Shown here: positions 46,236 through 55,565 of the stretch, piece by piece
How the letters are laid out: every line of letters starts with the position of its first letter
Numbering within the stretch: position 1 is the first letter of the stretch
From: Actinomycetota bacterium
GTDB taxonomy: Bacteria > Actinomycetota > Aquicultoria > SURF-47
Assembly (NCBI GenBank): GCA_003599235.1
Contig: QZJE01000002.1
Span: 1-64,000 of the forward strand
Length of the DNA stretch: 64,000 nucleotides
Direction: 5' to 3'
The notes under the pieces: generated by a model
What the model saw: only the letters and a program-made list of their open reading frames with translations
What the model was told of the DNA's origin: nothing
Databases searched by the model: none
Translations under genes and position numbers: made by a program

Positions 46236-46538
46236 CTAAACCGGTTTTACTGATCTAATTGAATGCTTAAATACCAGCTCTGAATCGGAGCCGCTTTCTG
46301 ATTGAATGAGGATGCAATATTCATCATAGGCAGCGATAATCCCGATAAGAGAGCTACCATCTATTAAGCCTATCTGAGTTAATTTATTATCGTTAATTAA
46401 GTTTTCGAAGATTCGGTTTTGTAAAGCTCCTCTGTTTCTTGGAAGCTTTTTATTGTTAGCCATACCTTCCCTGTAAGCCGGAGGCTTGATTCCTGCCTCT
46501 TTCATTGCTTTTTGCATTGCTGTTTGATTGTTCACCAT
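46236..46538 (-). CDS. Hfq-like (Sm/LSm) protein with N-terminal extension
   Basis: 'LQNRIFENLINDNKLTQIGLIDGSSLIGIIAAYDEYCILIQSES...LVFKHSIRSVKPV' matches the Hfq Sm1/Sm2 layout. Confidence 0.75.
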   Translation of the reverse strand: MVNNQTAMQKAMKEAGIKPPAYREGMANNKKLPRNRGALQNRIFENLINDNKLTQIGLIDGSSLIGIIAAYDEYCILIQSESGSDSELVFKHSIRSVKPV

Positions 46539-46580
46539 AGATATATATCCTTTATCAGGAAATTAATAACAAGTCTTCTT

Positions 46581-46739
46581 TGTAAGTAGGTTTCTTGCTC
46601 CATTCGCATGCTATGGCTTCAACCTCATTACGCGGGGCGAAATTTGAACTTACGAACGGACAATTCAACAAATTTGCCGCCGCCGCTTAATTTCTGTTTC
46701 AGCGCATGCTGCTCAAAGTCGCAATTAAACCTACTTACA
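46581..46739. repeat. 159-bp element bounded by perfect 13-bp inverted repeats
   Basis: TGTAAGTAGGTTT (46581-46593) / AAACCTACTTACA (46727-46739). Confidence 0.7.
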
Positions 46740-46801
46740 TCATAGAGAGATTTGATAGTTGTGGAATATATCTAGTAGGTGATATTCTTCGATTGATATC
46801 A

Positions 46802-47785
46802 ATGAGTAATTCAATTATTAGAGTTGAGAATCTAGTTAAAAAGTTCAATAGTTTTGAGGCAGTTAGCGATGTAAGCTTCGAGGTTTTTGAAGGCGAGACC
46901 TTCGGTTTTCTAGGTCCTAACGGGGCAGGTAAAACCACAACTATCAACGCTCTGGTAACTATTGCCAAGCCAACTTCCGGCAAAGCGTATTTAAATGGTT
47001 TTAATGTAGTAGAGAATCCGGGGGATGTGCGTCGGTCGATAGGGATAGTTTTCCAGGACCCCAGTTTGGATGAGCGCTTAACTGCCATAGATAACCTGCA
47101 ATTCCACGGAATAATATATAACATCGATAAGCAAACAAGAAATAAAAATATTGCAACTATGCTGGATATGATGAAGCTTACCGAGCGCCAAAACGACCTG
47201 GTAAGGACTTTTTCCGGCGGGATGAAAAGACGTTTAGAGATTGCAAGAGGTTTAATCCATGAGCCCAAGGTGCTGTTTTTAGACGAGCCGACAATCGGTC
47301 TTGACCCTCAAACCAGGAACTATATTTGGACATATATCGACCGCCTAAAAGAGCGTACTGGGCTTACTATTTTCTTAACCACTCACTACATGGATGAAGC
47401 AGAGAACTGCGACCGCATTGCTATTATTGATGAGGGTAAAATCATTGCTCTAGATACGCCAGAGAATCTTAAAAAAATGGTTGGCGAAAACATCATCACC
47501 CTAAAAACAGAAGACAACGATAAGGCAAAAAAAGAGATACAAGATAAATTTGGTATTTCTTTAAAACAACGAGCTGATGCCATAAGGCTGGAAGTAAGTG
47601 ATGGAGAAAAGTTTGTCCCCAAGCTAATTAAAGAAACTACGGTTAATATCGACTATATAAGCTTATGGAAACCAACCTTAGATGATGTTTTCTTAAAACT
47701 TACCGGCCGGGCAATAAGAGAAGAAAAAGCAGATGCTAGTGAGCAGATGAGGCAGCGCTCAAGGATGTGGATTAAAAGACGATGA
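46802..47785 (+). CDS. ABC transporter ATP-binding protein (DrrA-like)
   Basis: 'FGFLGPNGAGKTTTINAL', 'FSGGMKRRLEIARGLIHEPKVLFLDEPTIGLDPQTR'; ATG at 46802 preferred over track start. Confidence 0.93.
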   Translation: MSNSIIRVENLVKKFNSFEAVSDVSFEVFEGETFGFLGPNGAGKTTTINALVTIAKPTSGKAYLNGFNVVENPGDVRRSIGIVFQDPSLDERLTAIDNLQFHGIIYNIDKQTRNKNIATMLDMMKLTERQNDLVRTFSGGMKRRLEIARGLIHEPKVLFLDEPTIGLDPQTRNYIWTYIDRLKERTGLTIFLTTHYMDEAENCDRIAIIDEGKIIALDTPENLKKMVGENIITLKTEDNDKAKKEIQDKFGISLKQRADAIRLEVSDGEKFVPKLIKETTVNIDYISLWKPTLDDVFLKLTGRAIREEKADASEQMRQRSRMWIKRR

Positions 47786-48537
47786 ATATCAACCACAATG
47801 CCAAAGGCGCCTACGTTATTTGGCTTAGGGAACTAAAAAGGTATTGGGTTGATAAGCCCAGGATAATAAGCTCTTTAGCCCAACCTCTGCTGTTTTTGTT
47901 TATTCTGGGAACGGGTTTATCTAGAATCGGTAGTTCCAAGCTAGGTATTGAGTTTATTTTTCCGGGAATAATTGGAATGACGCTATTGTTCACTTCGATA
48001 TTTAGTGCTGTTTCCATCGTCTGGGACCGGGAGTTCGGATTTTTAAAAGAAGTGCTGGTGGCTCCGGTTTCGCGCACCGCTGTAGCTATTGGCAAGGCTT
48101 TAGGCGGGGCCTCGGTAGCTATGATCCAAGGTACTTTAATACTGTTACTGGCGCCTTTTATCGGGGTTGTATTAAATCCTATAATTTTGATTAAACTGTG
48201 GTCTTTTATGTTTTTAATTGCATTTTCTATTAACTCTCTCGGATTAATAGTGGCAGTTAGAATGAAAACCATGGAAGGTTTTCAGATGGTGATGAACTTC
48301 TTTTTGTTCCCCATGTTTTTACTATCCGGGGCATTGTTTCCCATAACCAGCTTACCTGGGTGGCTTTCGTATTTGGTTAGGGCTAATCCGTTAACCTATG
48401 GCGTAGATCTTTTAAGGCAAACCTTGCTGGGGCCACATGTGGCAGTATTTAGCCCGTACTTTGATTTGGGCTTTCTTATTTGTTTTGCAATAATAGCTAT
48501 TAGTGTTGCAGTGATAATGTTTAGAACAACAGAGTAA
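47782..48537 (+). CDS. ABC-2 type permease (DrrB-like)
   Basis: Six-TM permease; 'FPGIIGMTLLFTSIFSAVSIVWDREFGFLKEVLVAPVSR'. Confidence 0.92.
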   Translation: MNINHNAKGAYVIWLRELKRYWVDKPRIISSLAQPLLFLFILGTGLSRIGSSKLGIEFIFPGIIGMTLLFTSIFSAVSIVWDREFGFLKEVLVAPVSRTAVAIGKALGGASVAMIQGTLILLLAPFIGVVLNPIILIKLWSFMFLIAFSINSLGLIVAVRMKTMEGFQMVMNFFLFPMFLLSGALFPITSLPGWLSYLVRANPLTYGVDLLRQTLLGPHVAVFSPYFDLGFLICFAIIAISVAVIMFRTTE

Positions 48538-48678
48538 TTGTATTAAGAGTTTAAAACTTAAAGATAAAAAGTCAAAGCCATAATTAATAATTAAAAATTA
48601 ATACAGTTCAACAGTTTTAATAGCTTCTAATTTTGAGCTGTGATTTTTAGTTTTAAGCTTTTAGTTTTGAGATTATAT

Positions 48679-48753
48679 GCGGCAGTAGTTCAGTGGTAGA
48701 ACGTCGGCTTCCCAAGCCGAAGATCGTGGGTTCGAGTCCCATCTGCCGCTCCA
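48679..48753 (+). tRNA. tRNA-Gly (anticodon CCC), CCA encoded
   Basis: Acceptor GCGGCAG/CTGCCGC, anticodon stem TCGGC-TTCCCAA-GCCGA, T-loop GTTCGAGTC, TCCA end. Confidence 0.95.
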
Positions 48754-48792
48754 GCTTCGCAGGGACAAGGGATGAGTGTTTAGGGAAGAGGG

Positions 48793-48993
48793 TTAGTTTG
48801 GTTCTAATTGTGATGCTTGCCCTGTTGCTTCTCTGACAATACTTTTAGCAATAACATCAGCTTTAATATAGTAAGTTCCCGAATATATGCTTCTTTTTAT
48901 TTTCTGAAGTCGCAGCTTTCTGCCAAAGGAGCTATCTGAATGATTTATCTTACACTCTAAATGCTGAGTAACTTTCTTTACTCCCTTTTCCAT
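48793..48993 (-). CDS. Small FlgM-like (anti-sigma-28-like) protein, tentative
   Basis: 'LQKIKRSIYSGTYYIKADVIAKSIVREA' resembles the FlgM C-terminal helix pattern. Confidence 0.4.
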   Translation of the reverse strand: MEKGVKKVTQHLECKINHSDSSFGRKLRLQKIKRSIYSGTYYIKADVIAKSIVREATGQASQLEPN

Positions 48994-49144
48994 ATTATTC
49001 TTCTACCCTTAATCCTCATCCCTTATCCTAGCCTTCTTGCTGGCCTCACCCCAGCATACAATGCTTGTCTGTGGTATAATATTTATTGCTGGATAATAAA
49101 TCGTAGTATTGATTAAGGACGTACTTTGCAACAGGATACATACA

Positions 49145-50011
49145 ATGGACAGCCTTGCTAAAGATTTTCTTCTATATTTAAGCGCCAGAAATCTATCACC
49201 TAATACAATCAATGCTTATAGATGCGACCTCAACCACTTTTTGTCCTACCTGGAGGGTAAGAAGAGAAGAATACAACAAGTAGACCAGCATTTACTAAGA
49301 AGATATTTAGGAGTTTGCCTTAACCAAGGCTTGTCTAAAAAAACTATGGCTAGAAAAATATCTACGATAAAAATTTTTTGTAATTATGTTTATAAGCAGA
49401 AAAAAATTAATAGTAATCCGGCCGTATTACTTAGCTCGCCAAAAATAGGCAAGAAACTTCCTAAAGTGTTAAAAGAAAAAGATGTTTTAGAAATTAGCCG
49501 TCCTCTTAATGATTCCGTCTTAGAATTGCGAAATAGCGCTATCTTTGAGTTACTTTATGGCTGCGGTTTAAGGATAAGCGAGCTGATAGCCCTTAATATC
49601 AGCGATATTGATTTTTCTAGCCGTCAGATAAAGGTTCTAGGCAAGGGAAACAAAGAACGCATTATTCCTATCAATGATATTGCTTTAGACAAGATAAATA
49701 CTTATTTGCTCAAAAAAGAGAAAAATTGCGACAAACAAGCTGTTTTTGTAAGTAACAATGGTTACAGGCTTACCGATTGTGCTATTCGTAAGATTTTAAT
49801 AAATAGGCAAAATAAACTGGGAATGAAAACTCCTGCTACACCGCATAGTTTTAGGCATTCATTTGCAACTGATTTATTAGAGAACGGGGCAGATCTAAGA
49901 GCTGTTCAGGAGCTATTAGGGCATGTTGATTTATCGACCACGCAAGTTTATACTCATTTAAGTAAAGCGCACCTAAAGGCAGTATATAAAAAGGCTCATC
50001 CAAGATCTTAA
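49145..50011 (+). CDS. XerC/XerD-like tyrosine recombinase
   Basis: 'LSARNLSPNTINAYRCDL', 'ELLYGCGLRISELIALNISDID', 'TPHSFRHSFATDLLENGADLRAVQELLGHVDLSTTQVYTH'. Confidence 0.93.
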   Translation: MDSLAKDFLLYLSARNLSPNTINAYRCDLNHFLSYLEGKKRRIQQVDQHLLRRYLGVCLNQGLSKKTMARKISTIKIFCNYVYKQKKINSNPAVLLSSPKIGKKLPKVLKEKDVLEISRPLNDSVLELRNSAIFELLYGCGLRISELIALNISDIDFSSRQIKVLGKGNKERIIPINDIALDKINTYLLKKEKNCDKQAVFVSNNGYRLTDCAIRKILINRQNKLGMKTPATPHSFRHSFATDLLENGADLRAVQELLGHVDLSTTQVYTHLSKAHLKAVYKKAHPRS

Positions 50012-50022
50012 AGGAGAAGTAG

Positions 50023-50802
50023 TTGGAAGACCCAACAATAAATGAACTAAAAGAGCTTTGGAAAAAGTTTAAAGAATCGCCTTCTAATGATATTAAAGAC
50101 AGACTGATTGTATATTACTCGCCATTAGTTAAGTATGTAGCAAGCAGGGTGTCTGCCAGCCTTCCTCCTAATATCGAAATGGCCGACCTTAACTCTTACG
50201 GCATGTTCGGGCTCATTGATGCTATTGATAAGTTTGACATAAAAAGAGACATTAAGTTCGAAACATATGCTATGTCGAGGATAAAAGGAGCGATTGTAGA
50301 CGAGTTGCGCTCTCTAGACTGGGTTCCTCGTTCGGTTCGCCAAATGGGAAGGGAATTAGAAAAAGTATATCAGGAGTTGCAAACCAAGAATAAAAAGGCG
50401 CCTTCAGACCAAGAAATCGCTGACGAACTGGATTTAAGCTTAGATAAGCTGTATGACCTTTATAACAAATTAAGCAGCTCTTCGATGATTGCTCTAGAGG
50501 AGATGAAAATCTACGACGGTCCTTCTGATGACAAACTGGCTGTTATTGACATGCTTGAGGACCAAAGTGTCGACGATCCCTTAGAGATTTTTGAGCTAAA
50601 AGAGATGGAGTCTGTGCTGGGAGATTCTATCCAGCAGCTTCCGGAAAGGGAAAGGATTATCGTCACTCTTTATTATTATGAAGGACTTACTTTAAGAGAG
50701 ATAGGCGAGATATTGGGGTTAACAGAATCGCGGGTATCTCAGCTGCGCACCAAAGCTATTGTAGGCTTAAAATCTGCCTTAAAGAGCTCCAAGTTAACTT
50801 AA
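50023..50802 (+). CDS. whiG: Sigma-28-family RNA polymerase sigma factor (WhiG/FliA-like)
   Basis: 'DRLIVYYSPLVKYVASRVSASLPPNIEMADLNSYGMFGLIDAIDKFD', 'DELRSLDWVPRSVRQ'; TTG start. Confidence 0.9.
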   Translation: MEDPTINELKELWKKFKESPSNDIKDRLIVYYSPLVKYVASRVSASLPPNIEMADLNSYGMFGLIDAIDKFDIKRDIKFETYAMSRIKGAIVDELRSLDWVPRSVRQMGRELEKVYQELQTKNKKAPSDQEIADELDLSLDKLYDLYNKLSSSSMIALEEMKIYDGPSDDKLAVIDMLEDQSVDDPLEIFELKEMESVLGDSIQQLPERERIIVTLYYYEGLTLREIGEILGLTESRVSQLRTKAIVGLKSALKSSKLT

Positions 50803-50926
50803 ACATCAAGCAAAACCTTGCTTTTTAAGAAATATTTCTTAAGTTATCGCTTATTTTATGTTATTGTACTGTATTGGTATTTTAAACTGCTAAATATAGC
50901 GGAAATTATTAATTACGGAGGTTAAT

Positions 50927-51769
50927 TTGTCGGTAGTATCAATGAAAAACCTGCTTGAAGCAGGTGTGCATTTCGGACATCAAAAAAGACGTTGGGATCC
51001 GAAAATGAAGCCTTACATTTTTGCTGAAAGAAATGACATATATATAATAGACTTGCAGAAAACACTTACACTAGTTGAAAAATCATACCAATTTATACAA
51101 GAGTTAACAAAAACAGGCCAAAAAGTGCTTTTTGTAGGCACTAAAAAACAAGCTCAGGACGTAATCAAGGATGAAGCAACCCGGGCTAATATGCCTTATG
51201 TAAGCAACCGCTGGCTTGGCGGGACGCTAACCAACTTCGATACCATTAAATCCCAGATAACTAAACTTAAAGAGCTCGAAGAGATGCAGACAAGCGGCCA
51301 GTTGGCTAATCTTACTAAAAAAGAAGGCTTGTTACTGATGAGAGAAAAAGACAGATTAGAGCATAACCTGGGCGGAATAAGAGATATGGAATCCTTGCCA
51401 GCAGCTGTATTTATTATCGATCCCAAGAATGAAAGAATTGCTTTATTAGAAGCCAGGCGCCTAGAGATACCTATTGTAGCTATCGTTGACACTAATTGCG
51501 ATCCCAATGAAGTAGATTATGTAATTCCTGGTAATGATGATGCTATCAGGGCTATCGGTTTAATCACCAGAGTGATGGCTGATGCTGCTCATGAAGGAGC
51601 TCAAAAATACGAAAAAACAGTAGCTGAGAAAAAGACAGAGCTAAAGGCTGAAGAGCTGAAGGCTGAAGAGCTGAAGGCTGAAGAGCTGAAGGCTGAAGAA
51701 AAAAAAGAGCCAGAGGCTAAAGAGATGAAGGAAGAAGGAAAAGAGCAAGAGAAGAAAGAGGAAAAATGA
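50927..51769 (+). CDS. rpsB: 30S ribosomal protein S2 with repetitive acidic/basic C-terminal tail
   Basis: '[24 protein letters not shown]', '[14 protein letters not shown]'; TTG start. Confidence 0.96.
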   Translation: MSVVSMKNLLEAGVHFGHQKRRWDPKMKPYIFAERNDIYIIDLQKTLTLVEKSYQFIQELTKTGQKVLFVGTKKQAQDVIKDEATRANMPYVSNRWLGGTLTNFDTIKSQITKLKELEEMQTSGQLANLTKKEGLLLMREKDRLEHNLGGIRDMESLPAAVFIIDPKNERIALLEARRLEIPIVAIVDTNCDPNEVDYVIPGNDDAIRAIGLITRVMADAAHEGAQKYEKTVAEKKTELKAEELKAEELKAEELKAEEKKEPEAKEMKEEGKEQEKKEEK

Positions 51770-52362
51770 CAGTAACAAATAAACAAATACAAGAACTAAG
51801 ACAAGCAACAGGAGCAGGTTTAATGGATTGCAAATCTGCCTTAACCGAAGCCAAAGCAGACATGGATAAGGCTGTTGAGATATTAAGACTTAAAGGACTG
51901 GCAGGACTAGAAAAAAGGGCTGGCAGAGTTGCTAAAGAAGGGATTATTGAGGCCTATATCCATGCTAATAATAAAATCGGTGTTATGGTAGAAGTTAACT
52001 GCGAAACAGATTTTGTTGCAAGAAATGACAAGTTTAAAGAGTTTGCCCACGATATTGCTCTGCAGATTGCAGCTTCGGCTCCGCTATATGTTAATGAGGA
52101 AGATGTTCCATCTGAGGTCTTATCCAAAGAAAAAAAAATCTATAAGGAGCAAGCCAAGGCTGAGGGCAAACCAGATAAAGTACTAGATAAGATAGTTGAG
52201 GGAAAAGTAAAAAAGTATTACGAAGAAGTCGTTTTGCTAAATCAATCATACGTCAAGAATCCCGATATAACTATTCTTGATTATTTGGGAAGTTTTGCAG
52301 GCTCAATCGGCGAGAATATTCGGATTTCTCGGTTTGTTAGATTAGAGTTGGGGAATGCGTAA
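51766..52362 (+). CDS. tsf: Elongation factor Ts
   Basis: '[20 protein letters not shown]', '[14 protein letters not shown]'. Confidence 0.96.
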   Translation: MTVTNKQIQELRQATGAGLMDCKSALTEAKADMDKAVEILRLKGLAGLEKRAGRVAKEGIIEAYIHANNKIGVMVEVNCETDFVARNDKFKEFAHDIALQIAASAPLYVNEEDVPSEVLSKEKKIYKEQAKAEGKPDKVLDKIVEGKVKKYYEEVVLLNQSYVKNPDITILDYLGSFAGSIGENIRISRFVRLELGNA

Positions 52363-53080
52363 AAAATTTAAAAAAGTTCTACTTAAATTAAGCGGAGAAG
52401 CACTTCTAAACAAACAGGGTTACGGCATAGATACCGAAACCCTGGATAATATTTCCAATCAAGTAAAAGAACTGCATACACTAGGAACAGAAATCGCCAT
52501 AGTAGTAGGCGGTGGAAATATCTTCAGAGGAGTGGCTGCTTCTGCAAAGGGAATGGACAGGGCCACTGCAGACTATATTGGTATGTTAGCTACTGTTATG
52601 AATGCTTTAGCGCTTCAAGATTCCCTGGAAAATAAGGGTATTTTTACAAGAGTGATGTCGGCTATCAGCATGCATGATATAGCCGAGCCCTATATTAGAC
52701 GACGGGCAATAAGGCATATGGAGAAGGGACGAATTGTGATATTTGCAGCCGGCACAGGAAACCCTTATTTTTCTACCGACACAGCTGCAGCTCTAAGGGC
52801 TTTAGAGATTGGCTCAGAAGTAATCCTTAAAGCTACTCAAGTTGACGGCGTCTATGATAGTGACCCCAAAAAGAACCCTGGTGCCAAGAAATTTAATGAA
52901 CTAAAGTATATTGATGTCTTAAGCAAAGGTTTAAAGGTAATGGATGCTACTGCTACTTCTCTTTGCATGGATAACAATATCCCCATAATTGTCTTTAATT
53001 TAGGTGTTAATGGTAATATTAAGAAAGCGGCTTCTGGCCAAAAAATCGGTACTATTGTTCAGGGAGGTAGCGATGGATAG
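52355..53080 (+). CDS. pyrH: UMP kinase
   Basis: '[12 protein letters not shown]', '[10 protein letters not shown]', '[17 protein letters not shown]'. Confidence 0.97.
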   Translation: MRKKFKKVLLKLSGEALLNKQGYGIDTETLDNISNQVKELHTLGTEIAIVVGGGNIFRGVAASAKGMDRATADYIGMLATVMNALALQDSLENKGIFTRVMSAISMHDIAEPYIRRRAIRHMEKGRIVIFAAGTGNPYFSTDTAAALRALEIGSEVILKATQVDGVYDSDPKKNPGAKKFNELKYIDVLSKGLKVMDATATSLCMDNNIPIIVFNLGVNGNIKKAASGQKIGTIVQGGSDG

Positions 53081-53633
53081 CCAAGCAGTTATTTCTAGAA
53101 CTGAAGAAAAAATGTCTAAAGCAGTATTGCACACCGTAGAAGAATTAAAAGGTGTTCGCACTGGCCGGGCATCGACAACTTTGCTAGACAGGGTGGTAGT
53201 GGATTACTACGGGACTAAAACCCCCTTAAAGCAAATGGCTACCATAAATGTTCCCGAGCCTCAATTGATAACTATTCAACCATGGGATAAATCAGTTATC
53301 CCCAGCGTAGAGAAGGCAATTATGGCTTCTGACTTAGGGCTTAATCCCTCAAATGACGGCAATCTAATTAGGCTGAGCTTTCCTCCTTTAACAGAAGAAA
53401 GGCGCATCGAGCTTACTAAAGTAGTTAAACATATCGGCGAAGAAGGCAAAGTAGCTGTTAGAAATGTACGACGTGATTCTATTGAAGAGCTAAAAAAGCT
53501 TCAAAAAGATGGGGCAATCTCCGAGGATGATTACTATCGGGAACACGACCATATCCAAAAGATTACCGATGAAAACTCAAACAAAATAGACGAGATGGTT
53601 GCCTCTAAAGAAAAAGAAGTTATGGAGGTCTAG
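53073..53633 (+). CDS. frr: Ribosome recycling factor
   Basis: '[33 protein letters not shown]', '[13 protein letters not shown]'; ATG 53073. Confidence 0.96.
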   Translation: MDSQAVISRTEEKMSKAVLHTVEELKGVRTGRASTTLLDRVVVDYYGTKTPLKQMATINVPEPQLITIQPWDKSVIPSVEKAIMASDLGLNPSNDGNLIRLSFPPLTEERRIELTKVVKHIGEEGKVAVRNVRRDSIEELKKLQKDGAISEDDYYREHDHIQKITDENSNKIDEMVASKEKEVMEV

Positions 53634-53635
53634 AT

Positions 53636-54100
53636 ATGAAACAATTTGAAGGCAAGCTAATTGCCAAGGATTTAAGTTTTGCAATAGTAGTTAGCCGTTT
53701 TAATGAGTTTGTTAGCAAAAGATTGCTAGAAGGAGCTCTAGACAGCCTAAAACGCCATGGTGTAGCAGAGGAAAAAATTGCCTTAGCATGGGTCCCAGGA
53801 GCTTTTGAAATTCCTTTAATTGCCAATAAACTTGCTAAATCCGGTAAATATGATGCTGTAATATGCTTAGGCGCTGTTATTAGAGGCGAAACTCCTCATT
53901 TCGAATACGTTGCTTCTGAGGTAGCCAAAGGTATATCAGCTGTTAACTTAGCAAGTGATGTTCCTGCTGTATTCGGAGTTATCACCGCAGATTCATTAGA
54001 CCAAGCTGTCGAGCGTGCCGGTAGCAAATCAGGTAATAAAGGATGGCAAGCAGCTCAAGTTGCTATAGAGATGGCTAATCTGATAAAGACTATTGAATGA
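53636..54100 (+). CDS. ribH: 6,7-dimethyl-8-ribityllumazine synthase
   Basis: '[21 protein letters not shown]', '[10 protein letters not shown]', '[16 protein letters not shown]'. Confidence 0.94.
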   Translation: MKQFEGKLIAKDLSFAIVVSRFNEFVSKRLLEGALDSLKRHGVAEEKIALAWVPGAFEIPLIANKLAKSGKYDAVICLGAVIRGETPHFEYVASEVAKGISAVNLASDVPAVFGVITADSLDQAVERAGSKSGNKGWQAAQVAIEMANLIKTIE

Positions 54101-54813
54101 TCTCCAAAATTGCTCTAAATAAAAAAGACATCCCTTCTCACGTAGCCATCATTATGGACGGCAATGGCCGATGGGCAAAAAAGAAGCGTCTGCCCCGAAT
54201 TGAAGGGCACCGCACCGGCTCTAAAAAAATAATTCGCATTGTAAGGGCAGCAGACCAAATAGGCATTAAATACCTCACACTTTTTTCTTTTTCTAAAGAA
54301 AACTGGCAGCGCCCGGATAATGAAATCAAGGGATTGATGGATCTCTTTGAAGTAACTATTGACAGGGAAATTCCGGGATTAAAGAAAAACAATGTCGTAT
54401 TTAAGGTAATAGGTGATTTAGACTCGCTTAGGAAATCTACCCGCGATAAGTTTTCTCACGCGATAAATGAGACTAAAAACAACAACGGATTAAACTTAAT
54501 TATCGCCGTTAACTACAGCGGCCGCGATGAACTTGCCCGTTGTTTAAAAAAAATAGCTAAACAAAATATTGAAAAAATTACTGAAAAGACGATAGCTAAT
54601 AACTTAGATACTGCGCTTATCCCCGACCCCGAACTTCTAATACGTACCAGTGGAGAGCTTAGGGTTAGCAATTTTCTGCTCTGGCAAATTGCTTATTCTG
54701 AAATATGGGTCACTAAACTATTGTGGCCAGATTTTCGTCCAAGACACCTATACCAGGCAATAAGCGATTATCAAAAACGCGAGCGCCGCTTTGGAGGAGT
54801 CAACTGTAGCTGA
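54097..54813 (+). CDS. uppS: Isoprenyl (undecaprenyl) diphosphate synthase
   Basis: '[27 protein letters not shown]', '[14 protein letters not shown]', '[25 protein letters not shown]'. Confidence 0.96.
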   Translation: MISKIALNKKDIPSHVAIIMDGNGRWAKKKRLPRIEGHRTGSKKIIRIVRAADQIGIKYLTLFSFSKENWQRPDNEIKGLMDLFEVTIDREIPGLKKNNVVFKVIGDLDSLRKSTRDKFSHAINETKNNNGLNLIIAVNYSGRDELARCLKKIAKQNIEKITEKTIANNLDTALIPDPELLIRTSGELRVSNFLLWQIAYSEIWVTKLLWPDFRPRHLYQAISDYQKRERRFGGVNCS

Positions 54814-55565
54814 TGATGTATCGAATCCTAAGCGCTGCAATTGGAATTCCCATATTGCTTTTAGCTCTAGTTTTTGGAGGAGGAATAGGCTTCTTAAGCT
54901 TAATTCTTGTTATTATTTGCGTATGTTATTACGAGTTCCTAAAACTGTTTCTTGGGCGATATATTTCTTACTATTTTTCATTAGGTGTCATTACAATCGT
55001 TGCCTTAGGGTTCGCTGTTTTATACCACCTTTGGACAATGTTGCTTTTTGTTCCCCTAATTCTACTAATTATGATATTGATAGACGCAGGGGCTTATCGT
55101 CAGGCATTTGTTGCTTTTTTGGGGATTTTTTATTGTAGCTTGCTTTTGCATTTAGTGGTCTTGAGAGGGATTGAAATGGAACTAGTCTTTGTAGTGTTAA
55201 TTTCTACCTGGTCTTTTGATATCGGAGCTTACTTAGTCGGCAAATACTTCGGCAAGCACAAAATTACCCCTAACATAAGTCCAAATAAAAGCTATGAAGG
55301 ACTTTTAGCCGGGTCGTTATTAGTTGCAATAATGCTATTTTTGTATCCTTTTGGCTGGACTAATCCCATTATTAAAGTAGTTTTCGGAGTAATTATCATT
55401 ACCTGTGCATTTAGCGGAGATTTATTAGAGTCTAAGCTTAAGAGGGTTGCTAGGGTAAAAGATACAGGAAGCATCATACCCGGTCATGGAGGATTCCTAG
55501 ACCGTTTCGACAGCCTTCTTTTTACTGGTACAATCGTATTTTATCTATCGAGGTTTTTTATATGA
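54813..55565 (+). CDS. cdsA: Phosphatidate cytidylyltransferase
   Basis: Polytopic; 'SPNKSYEGLLAGSL', 'RVARVKDTGSIIPGHGGFLDRFDSLLF'. Confidence 0.94.
   Translation: MMYRILSAAIGIPILLLALVFGGGIGFLSLILVIICVCYYEFLKLFLGRYISYYFSLGVITIVALGFAVLYHLWTMLLFVPLILLIMILIDAGAYRQAFVAFLGIFYCSLLLHLVVLRGIEMELVFVVLISTWSFDIGAYLVGKYFGKHKITPNISPNKSYEGLLAGSLLVAIMLFLYPFGWTNPIIKVVFGVIIITCAFSGDLLESKLKRVARVKDTGSIIPGHGGFLDRFDSLLFTGTIVFYLSRFFI

Noticed and set aside
49145-50011. Integrase of a mobile island
   Set aside because: Looks like a housekeeping Xer recombinase next to whiG and rpsB; no island boundaries or other mobile genes around it.
54791-55138. 115-aa plus-strand ORF overlapping uppS/cdsA
   Set aside because: Out of frame with the clearly conserved uppS and cdsA sequences.
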